Below, in pieces: positions 1 to 7,697 of a stretch of DNA of 13,784 nt (within the stretch, counting starts at the first letter, position 1; each line of letters opens with the position of its first letter). The translations under genes and the position numbers were made by a program. Below the pieces are notes generated by a model. That model made no database searches. It was not told where the DNA came from and saw only the letters and a list, made by a program, of their open reading frames with translations. Source of the DNA: JAJVID01 sp035275805. Its GTDB lineage: Bacteria; Acidobacteriota; Blastocatellia; RBC074. Where the stretch lies: contig DATEMG010000410.1 in NCBI GenBank assembly GCA_035275805.1, positions 1 through 13,784 on the forward strand, read 5' to 3'.

Positions 1-648
1 CCCGATCAACTCCAGATAGCTCGCGTTGCGCTCATTCTCATCCGCAGCCGTAAACGCCAGCGGAGCCCACAAGTCGGTCTTGGTGTAGAACCGGAAATCA
101 GCGGGGGCCACGCCTATGACGGTGTAAGAATCGCCATCCAGATTGAGCGCCCGTCCGATAAGTTGAGGGTCGGCGCCGAAGCGCCGCCGCCAGAGTTCAT
201 GGCTGATCACTACAACGCGGTTCGCGCCGGGGCGATCCTCTTCGGGTAGGAATGACCGGCCGTGTCGCATCGTTACGCCGAGCAGCGTGAAAAGATTGGC
301 CGAGACTTTATAACCTTGAAGCCGCTCCGGCTCTCCCCAGCCGGTCAAGTTCGCGGGCAATCCCCTATTGTCCAGCGCCGCGATTTCAGTGAAGACCGTG
401 TTGCGGCTCTTCATATTCAGATAGGCCGCCGGTGGAAAAGGCCACCTCGCCTCGCCGCCCGGAGTCCTGAAGATTCCAACCAGATCGTCAGCCTTCGCAT
501 AAGGCAATGGCTGCAACAGGACCGCGTTCACCACGCTGAAGATCGCGGTGTTCGCGCCTATACCCAGCGCTAATGTTAAGGCGGCGGTCGCCGCGAAGCC
601 GGGCTTCTTCGACAGCATTCTCAAACCAAAACGCAGGTCTTGAAACAT
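1..648 (-). CDS. ADOP/MacB-like ABC transporter permease, N-terminal part (runs off left edge)
   Basis: Reading leftward from an ATG at 648, the frame stays open for 216 codons to the window edge, so the C-terminal part lies outside. The protein begins MFQDLRFGLRMLSKKPGFAA and continues with a hydrophobic segment (about residues 20-45, containing ALGIGANTAIFSVVNAVLL). A periplasmic core follows that includes FGADPQLIGRALNLDG and the phrase YTVIGVAP. This is the hallmark N-terminus of the duplicated orphan permeases (ADOP) of Acidobacteria: a MacB periplasmic core domain plus FtsX-like permease halves, usually about 800 residues. A GGAGG ribosome site lies 5 bases before the ATG and decides this start over an overlapping ATG at 653, which is in another frame and has no spacing. 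It probably exports small molecules or acts in cell-envelope efflux; the substrate cannot be told. No ATPase gene is visible nearby, as expected for orphan members. Confidence 0.92.
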   Translation of the reverse strand, partial: MFQDLRFGLRMLSKKPGFAATAALTLALGIGANTAIFSVVNAVLLQPLPYAKADDLVGIFRTPGGEARWPFPPAAYLNMKSRNTVFTEIAALDNRGLPANLTGWGEPERLQGYKVSANLFTLLGVTMRHGRSFLPEEDRPGANRVVVISHELWRRRFGADPQLIGRALNLDGDSYTVIGVAPADFRFYTKTDLWAPLAFTAADENERNASYLELIG

Positions 649-852
649 TTCATCCTCCAATCCCTAGAGTTCTTGTCAATGTCGGCATTTCATGAAAAAC
701 GGGCGCAGTGATATTTGGGATCGCCAGGATAGACACGGAATACTCAATTTGGTTGGCGCGAAGGCGTAAAAATTTTGAGGGAAGTGTTCGTTTGTGGGAA
801 GCAATGATCCCGAAATTGGACAGGAAATGGAAATGAGCGAGCCGCGAGAATA

Positions 853-1617
853 TTAGATGGTGGATTCGGCCCCGAGCCTCAACCTGAGCAACAGATCATT
901 GAGCGCCGCCTTGCCAGCAGGCGTTTCAGGTAACGATGACGATCGATAGGCGTCTTCGAGAAGGCCGCGCAATCGCTCGAACTCGCGCCGGTGAAATTCC
1001 ACGTCGACATCGCTCAACGTCGATTTCTCAGGCCACGCGAGTTTGCGCCCGATCAATTCGTATATATACGACAGTTCGAAATCCTCGTTCAGCTTGACCA
1101 GGTTCGCTTCGACTTCACCGCTGCGCATCAGATGGACGCCTGTCAGCAGGACGCGATAGGCGTAAAGCAGTGGTTTGACGCGGCGCGGACGCTCCTTGTC
1201 GAAGAGTCCCCACTGCGTCTCGGCGAAGCCGAAATAGTGATGGCTGTGGTGGCGAGTGACGCAGGTCTTCGCAATCGCCTTCAATTCTTCGTGCTCCGGC
1301 GTCGTATGCAAAACGAGCGGCGAAAAGAGTTGTTCGAGCACATAGCCGTTTTTCTTGAGCAACAAACCGAAGATCTTCTTCACATCATGTGTGACCAAAT
1401 CAATTTCCAGACCATCCCGCATGCCTGAAACTTCAATCGTTTCGCGCCCCGGATCGAGGCTTACGACTTCGCGCACGGGCAGTATGTGAGCGCCGCGCAA
1501 ATCGTAATCGGAATCGGGCGACGGGAAGCCGTAAAGATGCGCGCCGCTGATCGTTGCGAACAGAAGCGGATAAGGTTGATCGGTGATTTCGCGGTAAATT
1601 CTCGGATCAAACTTCAT
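853..1617 (-). CDS. RlaP-type nucleotidyltransferase (Pol beta superfamily, PF10127-like)
   Basis: A 254-residue protein of the DNA polymerase beta-like nucleotidyltransferase superfamily, RNA-ligase-associated (RlaP) type. The active-site stretch at residues 24-41 reads SGAHLYGFPSPDSDYDLR, giving the paired metal-binding aspartates D37 and D39. D73, in EIDLVTHD, is the likely third acidic residue. The family usually has GS where this protein has GA (residues 25-26). The helix KKNGYVLEQLFSP (about 88-100) corresponds to the family's conserved segment after the third aspartate. Substrate is unknown; the superfamily transfers nucleotides to proteins, RNA or small molecules. The start is ATG at 1617 with no good ribosome site. 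It is the last gene of an apparent run NTase-yidC-NTase, 75 bp after yidC. It is related to, but clearly diverged from, the gene at 3446-4390. Family confidence is good; cellular role is not known. Confidence 0.85.
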   Translation of the reverse strand: MKFDPRIYREITDQPYPLLFATISGAHLYGFPSPDSDYDLRGAHILPVREVVSLDPGRETIEVSGMRDGLEIDLVTHDVKKIFGLLLKKNGYVLEQLFSPLVLHTTPEHEELKAIAKTCVTRHHSHHYFGFAETQWGLFDKERPRRVKPLLYAYRVLLTGVHLMRSGEVEANLVKLNEDFELSYIYELIGRKLAWPEKSTLSDVDVEFHRREFERLRGLLEDAYRSSSLPETPAGKAALNDLLLRLRLGAESTI

Positions 1618-1692
1618 AACAAGTCGCCATCAACAATTGATGAAATTCTGTTGGAATGGCGCGTTTATAGAAATAATCCGGCGCAAGAACTC

Positions 1693-3417
1693 TTATCTCG
1701 GCTGTAGGTTAACAGGGGCTGGATTGAGACGATTGATGACGAATTGTTGCGCGAGGCCTACCAGATTGCTGACCATCCAATAGAGAACCAGACCCGCGGG
1801 CGCAGATTTCATAAACAAAATGAAGATTATTGGCATTATGTAGTTGACTTTCTTTTGAACCGGGTCCGCATTCGTGGATGTGAGGGCATACTGCGCGATC
1901 ATCGTTGCGCCCATCAACAGAGGCAACGCCAAATAAGGGTCGGGCGCCGAAAGATCATGTATCCAGCCGATGAATGGCGCGTGACGGACTTCGATCGAGA
2001 CGAGAAGAACGGCGTAGAACGTCATAAGGAATGGCGCCTGCAGCAACATTGGCAGGCATCCCATCAGCGGATTACCTTCCTTTATCAACGTCAGTTGCTC
2101 TCTCTGAAGGTCAAGCATTCGTGGATCGTCCTTCTCCAGCCCCTTCATCCGTTCTTGCAGATCTCTCATCCTGGGTTGCAGCGCCGCCGCGCGCTTCATG
2201 GCTACTGAACTCTTCCATCGGAGCGGGAAGAGGAACATATTCAACACGACGGCGCCAACAACTATTGACCAGCCGAAATTGTTCGTGAGGCGATTGATAA
2301 AGCGCAAGGCCGTAAGCATATACTTCGCTATCGGCTTAATGATAAAAGATATTCCTATGTAATCGAGCCAGCTGTAACTGACGATGTCGCCCAGGTCGCC
2401 TCCATTCCTGGTCAAACCGAAGCTTTCACTGATCCGGCTCAACAAGTCCAGATCCTTCGGACCGGCGTAAATGTGATTCACGCCTCCTTGACTTACCAAA
2501 ACAGCGATAGAAACGTAGCCATCATTAAGGAACCGGATTGCAGGAGCGGCTTCGGGCGGAACAAAAGCCATCGCAAAATAGTTGTCGTCGACCGCAGCCC
2601 AGGTGACGGAAGAGGGCGCCGGAGCAATCAGGGTGTTCTTTAGAGTATCAGCATTGTCACGATGCGCTCTTCCGCCAATCTCATAAGTTAACTGCGGCGC
2701 ATGACTGTAGACATTTACTTCCTTGACGCTCTGATCACCGAAATTGGGGCCTATGACAACATAAGTTACAACCGGATTCCCATTACGTTTCACGTCAGCC
2801 TGAAAATCAAAATCGAAGCCGGTAGCCCCTTCATATCCCTCCCCCTTGAGGATAATCGTTTTATTCGCTTCGACACCGTTGTTGGAATAGGTAAACAAGA
2901 CCTCTCTCTTTGCGCCTTTATTCAGGAAGAACTCCTCGTCGGGAAGGTTTTTGATCTCGTAGAAGGCCGAATTCAACTCCTTCTCGAGAATCGGGTCTGA
3001 TGGAATGGAAAACCGTAAAGCCGCCCCTACACTCCGGCTCAAAGAAGCAGAGATCAAATTAACGCCATTCGGCGGGTCGATCGGTTTGCCATTCGGGAGG
3101 CTGGTCATCGTCCATTCCGTAATCACGGCGCCCCGGTTCGATATTGTGGCCGTCCAATGATCCGTCCTAATCTTTATCTGGCGCGCTTCGGCCAGCGTGA
3201 CCGGGGTTGCGGTATGAGTGTTATCAACGCTATTCGCAGGCCTATTAGCAGACCTATTCGCAGGCGCAGGGGTTGATGTTTGCCCCGGCGCAGGCGCGAC
3301 CATACCGGCGGGAGAGCCCACCGGTCCCCGGGACAGCCTGCTTTGAATGTACCACCACCCGAAAAAGATTACCGACGAAAGAATCAAGAATGCGATCAGT
3401 TTTGTTTCCATTTCCAT
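1693..3417 (-). CDS. yidC: Membrane protein insertase YidC
   Basis: A 574-residue YidC/Oxa1/Alb3 insertase of the Gram-negative type, which inserts and folds inner-membrane proteins alone or with SecYEG. The first membrane segment is at residues 7-25. A Pro/Ala/Asn-rich linker (about 40-65) leads into the large periplasmic P1 domain (about 80-345). The C-terminal 60-kDa-inner-membrane-protein core starts near 355 and holds four more membrane segments. Hallmarks are FGWSIVVGAVVLNMFLFPLR (381-400), the cytoplasmic coiled hairpin with QPRMRDLQERMK, EGNPLMGCLPMLLQAPF (447-463) and the PAGLVLYW motif (540-547). The ATG at 3417 is used here; a second ATG lies six bases downstream and neither has a clear ribosome site. 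It starts 28 bp after a nucleotidyltransferase gene and ends 75 bp before another, rather than sitting with rpmH/rnpA/mnmE. Whether it is the sole yidC of the genome or a second copy cannot be told. Confidence 0.97.
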   Translation of the reverse strand: MEMETKLIAFLILSSVIFFGWWYIQSRLSRGPVGSPAGMVAPAPGQTSTPAPANRSANRPANSVDNTHTATPVTLAEARQIKIRTDHWTATISNRGAVITEWTMTSLPNGKPIDPPNGVNLISASLSRSVGAALRFSIPSDPILEKELNSAFYEIKNLPDEEFFLNKGAKREVLFTYSNNGVEANKTIILKGEGYEGATGFDFDFQADVKRNGNPVVTYVVIGPNFGDQSVKEVNVYSHAPQLTYEIGGRAHRDNADTLKNTLIAPAPSSVTWAAVDDNYFAMAFVPPEAAPAIRFLNDGYVSIAVLVSQGGVNHIYAGPKDLDLLSRISESFGLTRNGGDLGDIVSYSWLDYIGISFIIKPIAKYMLTALRFINRLTNNFGWSIVVGAVVLNMFLFPLRWKSSVAMKRAAALQPRMRDLQERMKGLEKDDPRMLDLQREQLTLIKEGNPLMGCLPMLLQAPFLMTFYAVLLVSIEVRHAPFIGWIHDLSAPDPYLALPLLMGATMIAQYALTSTNADPVQKKVNYIMPIIFILFMKSAPAGLVLYWMVSNLVGLAQQFVINRLNPAPVNLQPR

Positions 3418-3445
3418 ATAGGTATTTATAATTGAAGACGAAACA

Positions 3446-4390
3446 TTATGTAACCATAGCGCGTCGCGATTTGATCAGAAAAGCGTTCGCGCGCTCGTAA
3501 TCCGGCCTCTCCGGCAATCTTGTGCCGGCGAAGGCTTCGTCAATCCGCTTGTGTAGGTCCAGGCGCAACCTGTTCACCTCGTCCCATTCTATTTCGCCGC
3601 GTTTGATCGCCAGCAGCAGGTCGCGATTTTCGGCCACGTTCACCGGCGCGAATCCTTCTTTCAACACAGTCACGCCAGACATCAACAAACGGATCAGATG
3701 CATCGCGTGTTTCCACTTTATCGCGCCTGTCGATCGCAAATCCTGTTCGAGCTTCTTGAACTGCGACATGACGTAACCGTTGTAGGTTTGGTAGACCAGC
3801 TTCGACAAGAATATTTCGCGCATCGCCAGCAGCTCCTGCGCGACCGGCGTGGCCGTCTCGACCATCGGAGTGTAGAGACATTCGAGGATGTTCGGGTTGG
3901 CCTTGAGCGCCAGGATGAGGAACTTCTGCAATTCCCAATAGCATTCCTGCGTCGCTTCATTTTCGAGCTGTTCCGGCGCGCCGTACAGCGACCACTGCAG
4001 GTCGGCGGGCGGAAGGTAGATTCCACGGCGGTCGATGTCTGAATCTTCGCCCGCCAGCCCGAACGCTTGTGAACCTACGACGCAGCGGTAGATCACGAAG
4101 TCGTAAAGATCGTACTCGGCCAGAAGGTCTTCGCAGGGCCGTGCCGCATCACGCTGGAAGTGTTTTCGGATGGTCACCTCGTCGCGACGCAGCGCGGCTT
4201 CGAAGCCGCTCGCGAAGCGTACGCGGTAGGAATGCGAGCCGTCATCGGGCGCTTTGACAACCTCGCCGACCGCGCTGCGCGGCGCCAATATGCGGCCGGC
4301 GGCGTCTTTGATCTCCACGCGAGTCACGACCTGCGTGCCGGCGGGCAGAATGAGATTGAATTGTGAAGGCGATCGATCAGTCACGGTCAC
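3446..4390 (-). CDS. RlaP-type nucleotidyltransferase with N-terminal beta-barrel-like domain
   Basis: A 314-residue protein with two parts. Residues about 12-78 form a small beta-rich, SH3/KOW-like module (for example AVGEVVKAPDD, YRVRFASGFEAALRRDEVTI) whose function is unknown. Residues about 85-314 are a Pol beta superfamily nucleotidyltransferase of the RlaP (PF10127) type: GSQAFGLAGEDSDIDRRG (106-123) supplies G106-S107 and aspartates D118 and D120. LKANPNILECLYTP (162-174) is the conserved helix. At the place where the sister protein (853-1617) has its third acidic residue, this one reads TQECYWELQKF, with Gln148 followed by Glu149, so the third metal ligand may be changed. The start is GTG at 4390, right after an in-frame TAG; a second GTG follows two codons later and no ATG occurs until deep inside the domain. 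It probably heads a co-transcribed run with yidC 28 bp downstream. Substrate is unknown. Confidence 0.85.
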   Translation of the reverse strand: MTVTDRSPSQFNLILPAGTQVVTRVEIKDAAGRILAPRSAVGEVVKAPDDGSHSYRVRFASGFEAALRRDEVTIRKHFQRDAARPCEDLLAEYDLYDFVIYRCVVGSQAFGLAGEDSDIDRRGIYLPPADLQWSLYGAPEQLENEATQECYWELQKFLILALKANPNILECLYTPMVETATPVAQELLAMREIFLSKLVYQTYNGYVMSQFKKLEQDLRSTGAIKWKHAMHLIRLLMSGVTVLKEGFAPVNVAENRDLLLAIKRGEIEWDEVNRLRLDLHKRIDEAFAGTRLPERPDYERANAFLIKSRRAMVT

Positions 4391-4494
4391 AGTCTAGGGG
4401 CTACGGGCTCGCTTTCCAAAGTCAGAACGCCGAATACCCGAGATCGGCCGCAGGCGGCTGAGTGTTGGTTATCGTCAAAAGCATCGTCAATGAT

Positions 4495-6396
4495 TCACGG
4501 ATAGCGCTCACGAGGCGTGGGAGTCGGCCTGGCGCCCCTTCGAAAGATTCTCGCCGGCGGGGCTTGATCGTATTGCTCCTGTCGCTCCTCCTGTCCCGGC
4601 CGTCTCTGTCGCACGCCACCGCGCGGAAATTCGTTTTGATCTAAGGGATCCCCGCGCCTCATCCTCGGCGGAAGCGAGCTTTTTATTTTCGCCCCGGCCT
4701 CGTCAAATCCCGCTTTGGCGCGCTGTGAATCCGGGCGCAGCGTCAATGCCCTTTGGAAATGTTTTCTCGCCAGAGGGTACATTCGGGCGTTCATCGCCGA
4801 CTCGGCGGCGTTCAGCGCCCCTTGCATTCTCCTCAGCCCCTCCAGGTATGACCCGACGATGTTGACGTCAGGGGCGTTTGGGTTGCGGGCGAGATACTCT
4901 TCATAGACATTCGCCGCATCGTCGTAACGTTCCTGCTGTTCCAGGCTTTGAGCCAGCTTGTAATTCATCTTTTCAACGGGCGTCGGGGTAGGCTTCGCGG
5001 TCGTGGTCGGCGGCTTCGGTTTTGCGACGGCTTGCGCCGGCGCCGCCGGCGCCGCCGGCGCAAGCGTAGGCGTAGGCGTTTCGACTTTCGCCGCCTCGGT
5101 TCGCGGCGCGCCTTCAGGTGCCTTCTGTCGAGAGAAGAGAATCGCGCCCGCCGCCGTCCCCGCCAGCAGCAATCCGACGGCGCCGGCGGCTAACGGCCAT
5201 CTGCGTTTGCGTTGAGCGGGATGGGCAGGTCGCTTGACTTCGAGCTGCGAGATTTCGGTCCCGGCGGGAGGGCCGGGCGAAGCGGCCGCCGCTTGATACA
5301 AGAGAGGGCGAGCAGGAGAAGATTCCTCCGCCCTCGTTGGGACGTCGTCTTGATCCTCGAGATGCGATTTGTGTGGCGGCGTCGATTCGTCTCGTGGGCC
5401 CGCCAGCAGGGTGGCCGCTTCGTCCATTACCGTGGACTTGGGCGACTTCAGCGTGAGAGGCGCCGTATGCGGCTGCGTAACGTTCCTCTTCAGGCCCTGC
5501 GGCGCCTGCGCCTTATCCGCGTTGTTACGTTCGTAATCCAACACGGCTTCGAGAAAGTCGGCGGCGGATTGATAACGGTCGTTCGGGTTTTTCGCCATCC
5601 CGCGCATGATGATCGCCGCGAGCTGCGGGTGGATTTCGGGGCGAAGCTCCAGGATCGGAGGCGGCTCGAGTTCGATGTGGCCTTTACGAATCTCCCAGTC
5701 GGAGCCGGTCGCCGAACGTCGGAACGGCAGCCTGCCTGTGAGCATCTCGTAAAAAGTCACCCCGAGGCTGTAGAGGTCGGACCGTGCGTCGATCTCCTGT
5801 CCGAGCAACTGTTCCGGCGACATGTATTCGACCGTGCCGGGTTGGAAACCCGATTGGGTCATTGCAAACTCCGTCTGCTCGCCCATCACCTTGACGATGC
5901 CGAAATCGGTGATCTTCAGCCTGCCCCTGGCGTCGAGCAGCATGTTGGCCGGCTTGATGTCGCGGTGAATGACCCCTGTGTGGCGATAATCGGCCTCTTC
6001 CTGCGACCTGAAGTCGTGCGCGTAATCGAGCGCCGCCAGGGCCTGCTTGAGCAGGTAGAGGGCCTGGGCCGGAGTCGGCGGGCCTTGGCGCGAGAGCAGA
6101 TCGCGCAGGCTCATCCCCGACACGTATTCCATCACCAGATAGTAATTCTCCTCGGCGGCGAAGAATTCGTAGACGCGGACGATGTTCGGATGATCGAGCT
6201 GCGATTGAACGAAGGCTTCGCGGCGGAATCTGGCCCTGAGATGATCCTGGGCCGAGGGCGAAAAGGCGCCGAGCAGGATCGATTTGACCACCACCTCGCG
6301 CGGCAGATGCAGATGGCGCCCGCGATAGACCGCGCCCATCCCTCCGTGCGCCAGTTCACTCGTGACCTCGTAATTGCCGATGACTTTACCGATCAT
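4495..6396 (-). CDS. Membrane-anchored Ser/Thr protein kinase with C-terminal TPRs (PknB-like)
   Basis: A 633-residue Hanks-type kinase. The catalytic domain spans about 8-288: glycine-rich loop AHGGMGAVY (16-24), ATP-binding Lys38, helix-C Glu60, catalytic loop HRDIKPANML (144-153, Asp146 as base), DFG at 164-166 and the P+1 segment GTVEYMSPEQ (187-196). All catalytic residues are present. A Ser/Thr/Pro-rich linker (290-398) leads to one membrane segment (about 400-422). A Pro/Ala/Thr stretch (440-473) is encoded by short GC-rich tandem repeats near 5034-5079. TPR-like helices follow (about 476-510 and 536-570), then a basic, Arg/Pro-rich tail. The kinase domain should face the cytoplasm and the TPR region the periplasm, so it may sense envelope cues or assemble partners. 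Its substrates are not evident. It is separated by 104 bp from the next gene and 136 bp from the preceding one, so it is probably its own unit. The start is ATG at 6396. Confidence 0.95.
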   Translation of the reverse strand: MIGKVIGNYEVTSELAHGGMGAVYRGRHLHLPREVVVKSILLGAFSPSAQDHLRARFRREAFVQSQLDHPNIVRVYEFFAAEENYYLVMEYVSGMSLRDLLSRQGPPTPAQALYLLKQALAALDYAHDFRSQEEADYRHTGVIHRDIKPANMLLDARGRLKITDFGIVKVMGEQTEFAMTQSGFQPGTVEYMSPEQLLGQEIDARSDLYSLGVTFYEMLTGRLPFRRSATGSDWEIRKGHIELEPPPILELRPEIHPQLAAIIMRGMAKNPNDRYQSAADFLEAVLDYERNNADKAQAPQGLKRNVTQPHTAPLTLKSPKSTVMDEAATLLAGPRDESTPPHKSHLEDQDDVPTRAEESSPARPLLYQAAAASPGPPAGTEISQLEVKRPAHPAQRKRRWPLAAGAVGLLLAGTAAGAILFSRQKAPEGAPRTEAAKVETPTPTLAPAAPAAPAQAVAKPKPPTTTAKPTPTPVEKMNYKLAQSLEQQERYDDAANVYEEYLARNPNAPDVNIVGSYLEGLRRMQGALNAAESAMNARMYPLARKHFQRALTLRPDSQRAKAGFDEAGAKIKSSLPPRMRRGDPLDQNEFPRGGVRQRRPGQEERQEQYDQAPPARIFRRGARPTPTPRERYP

Positions 6397-6407
6397 TGTA
6401 CAGTACC

Positions 6408-6433
6408 GGAAGCGGTATAAACCGGTCGCTTCC
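6408..6433 (-). promoter_or_regulatory. Inverted repeat in the leader of the kinase gene
   Basis: GGAAGCG at 6408-6414 is mirrored by CGCTTCC at 6427-6433 with a 12-base centre that itself contains TATAAA-like sequence (6416-6421). It sits 12 bases upstream of the kinase ATG. A second pairing, ACCGG at 6405-6409 with CCGGT at 6422-6426, is possible and excludes the first. It could be an operator or a leader hairpin; the sequence alone does not decide. Confidence 0.3.
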
Positions 6434-6532
6434 GCTCCCGGCTATGTACCGCGACATGGAATTTGGTTGGGGGCGCCTCGCGCCGTTGCGCTTTCTACCA
6501 GCGCGGCGCTTTCTTGCGTAGACCCGATAATA

Positions 6533-7450
6533 TCACCGCGCCATCGCCTGGTACACCACGCGGGAGATGTCGGCGATCAGCCTGGCGCTGCGTTTCTGTT
6601 CGGCGATGCCCTTGGTCAATACGACGATCACATAAGCCTTGCGGCCCGGGGCGTAGACGATGGCCGCGTCGTGGTTGTGTTTGGTGATGTTGCCGGTCTT
6701 GTGGGCCACGCGCGTCGCGGCGGGCAATCCGGCCGGGATGCCGTCGTTGAAGCGCTGCGCCGAGAGTATCTCGACAATCTTCTGGCAGACGCGGCCGTTC
6801 AGAAATTTGTTCTCGGCGATCAACCGCAGGAGTAGCATCAGGTCGTAAGCCGTCGTCGTATTGTTCTTGCCGGCCTGAAAAGCCTTCGGGTCTTCGACCC
6901 CGCGCAACACCTGGATGTCCTTCGCGCCGAGCTCGCGCATCAATTCGGTGACGCTTTCGGCCTTGACCTTTTCGACCAGCAGGTTCGTGGCCAGGTTGCT
7001 GCTCCAGGTGATCATCCGGTCGACCAGCGCAATGACCGGCATCGACTGCCCTATGCGATCGTAAATCTCCTGGTCGCTGTCGTCGTCCCTGTTCAACCTG
7101 TATTCGCTGCCGTCGACGATGCTGAAGAATTTGTTTTTGACCTCGACCGGCTCGTTGAGCGGGATCCTTTTCCGGTCGGCGCGCCGAAAGACCTCCATCA
7201 TCACCGCCAGCTTCATCGTGCTCGCCGCATGGAAGCTGGCGCGCTCATTAACGAGCATGGTCTGTTTCGTCTCGGGGTCGTAAACCGCCACGCCCACCGA
7301 CTCCGCCCCGCTCGCGCCGATCAGCTTCTCGACCTCCGATTTCGCGCCCTCCAGCGAGCTTTGCGCCCGCTGGGCCGCCTCCGCGAAGCTCGCGCCCGGC
7401 GTCAGGGCGAAGAGATAGGACACCAGCATTATCAAAAGACATACCCTCAT
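6533..7450 (-). CDS. Exported class A beta-lactamase-like serine hydrolase (Beta-lactamase2 family)
   Basis: A 305-residue protein with a signal peptide (residues 1-23, cleavage near SFA-EAA) and the serine penicillin-recognition fold. Key motifs are the SxxK nucleophile site STMK (Ser77, Lys80), SSN (150-152) for the SDN-type loop, and KTG (251-253). The omega-loop region reads RGVEDPKAFQAGKNNTTTA. Glu186 is in the place of the class A general-base glutamate, but the loop is about two residues shorter than in TEM-type enzymes and lacks the EPxLN pattern. KTG is followed by Asn rather than Ser/Thr. The family includes true class A beta-lactamases and penicillin-binding-like hydrolases with little lactamase activity, so hydrolysis of beta-lactams is plausible but not certain. 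The start is ATG at 7450, preceded by GAGGAG about 9 bases upstream. A large palindrome fills the gap to the gene upstream. Confidence 0.9.
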   Translation of the reverse strand: MRVCLLIMLVSYLFALTPGASFAEAAQRAQSSLEGAKSEVEKLIGASGAESVGVAVYDPETKQTMLVNERASFHAASTMKLAVMMEVFRRADRKRIPLNEPVEVKNKFFSIVDGSEYRLNRDDDSDQEIYDRIGQSMPVIALVDRMITWSSNLATNLLVEKVKAESVTELMRELGAKDIQVLRGVEDPKAFQAGKNNTTTAYDLMLLLRLIAENKFLNGRVCQKIVEILSAQRFNDGIPAGLPAATRVAHKTGNITKHNHDAAIVYAPGRKAYVIVVLTKGIAEQKRSARLIADISRVVYQAMAR

Positions 7451-7471
7451 TGTTTTGATCTCCTCGAAAAA

Positions 7472-7693
7472 GGTAGGGCAAACTGGCAGTTTGCCTTGAG
7501 TCTTTCAATGCGGTCTTTAGGGAAAACCAGGCAATCTGCCTGGGAGCGCAGGCATCCTTGCCTGCTAGGTTTCCGGCAATGACCGACTGTCCGATGCATG
7601 CAGGCAAGGATGCCTGCGCTCCCAGGATCTTCGCCTTGTCTCCTTCAATTCGGCCTTTCGTGAAACCCGGGCAAACTGGCAGTTTGCCCTACC
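7472..7693. repeat. Composite long inverted repeat (222 bp) of nested palindromes
   Basis: Nearly the whole gap between 7450 and 7698 is one inverted repeat. The outer arms are 7472-7495 and 7669-7693, each beginning or ending in a GTAGGGCAAACTG-type sequence and each itself nearly palindromic. The inner arms are a perfect 27-base match, 7539-7565 against 7600-7626, around a 34-base centre; within each, GCAGGCA and TGCCTGC form a small hairpin. The left half has a further palindrome CCAGGCA-ATC-TGCCTGG at 7527-7543. The segments between arms (7496-7526 and 7627-7668) are only loosely alike. It begins 5 bases after the stop of the gene at 7698. The layout resembles REP/BIME or MITE-like non-coding repeats; it could also end transcription of the upstream gene. 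No transposase is present. Confidence 0.85.
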
Positions 7694-7697
7694 CTTG

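Noticed and set aside
654..852. TTGACA-like hexamer in the leader of the truncated permease gene
   Set aside because: It lies about 20 bases from the ribosome site, leaving no room for a -10 box and transcription start.
5034..5079. GC-rich short tandem repeats considered as a separate repeat element
   Set aside because: They are in frame within the kinase gene and simply encode its Ala/Pro/Thr linker.
5212..6420. A 402-codon plus-strand open frame opposite the kinase gene
   Set aside because: The kinase frame has every catalytic motif; the opposite frame is Arg-rich, without recognisable domains, and is a product of GC-rich codon bias.
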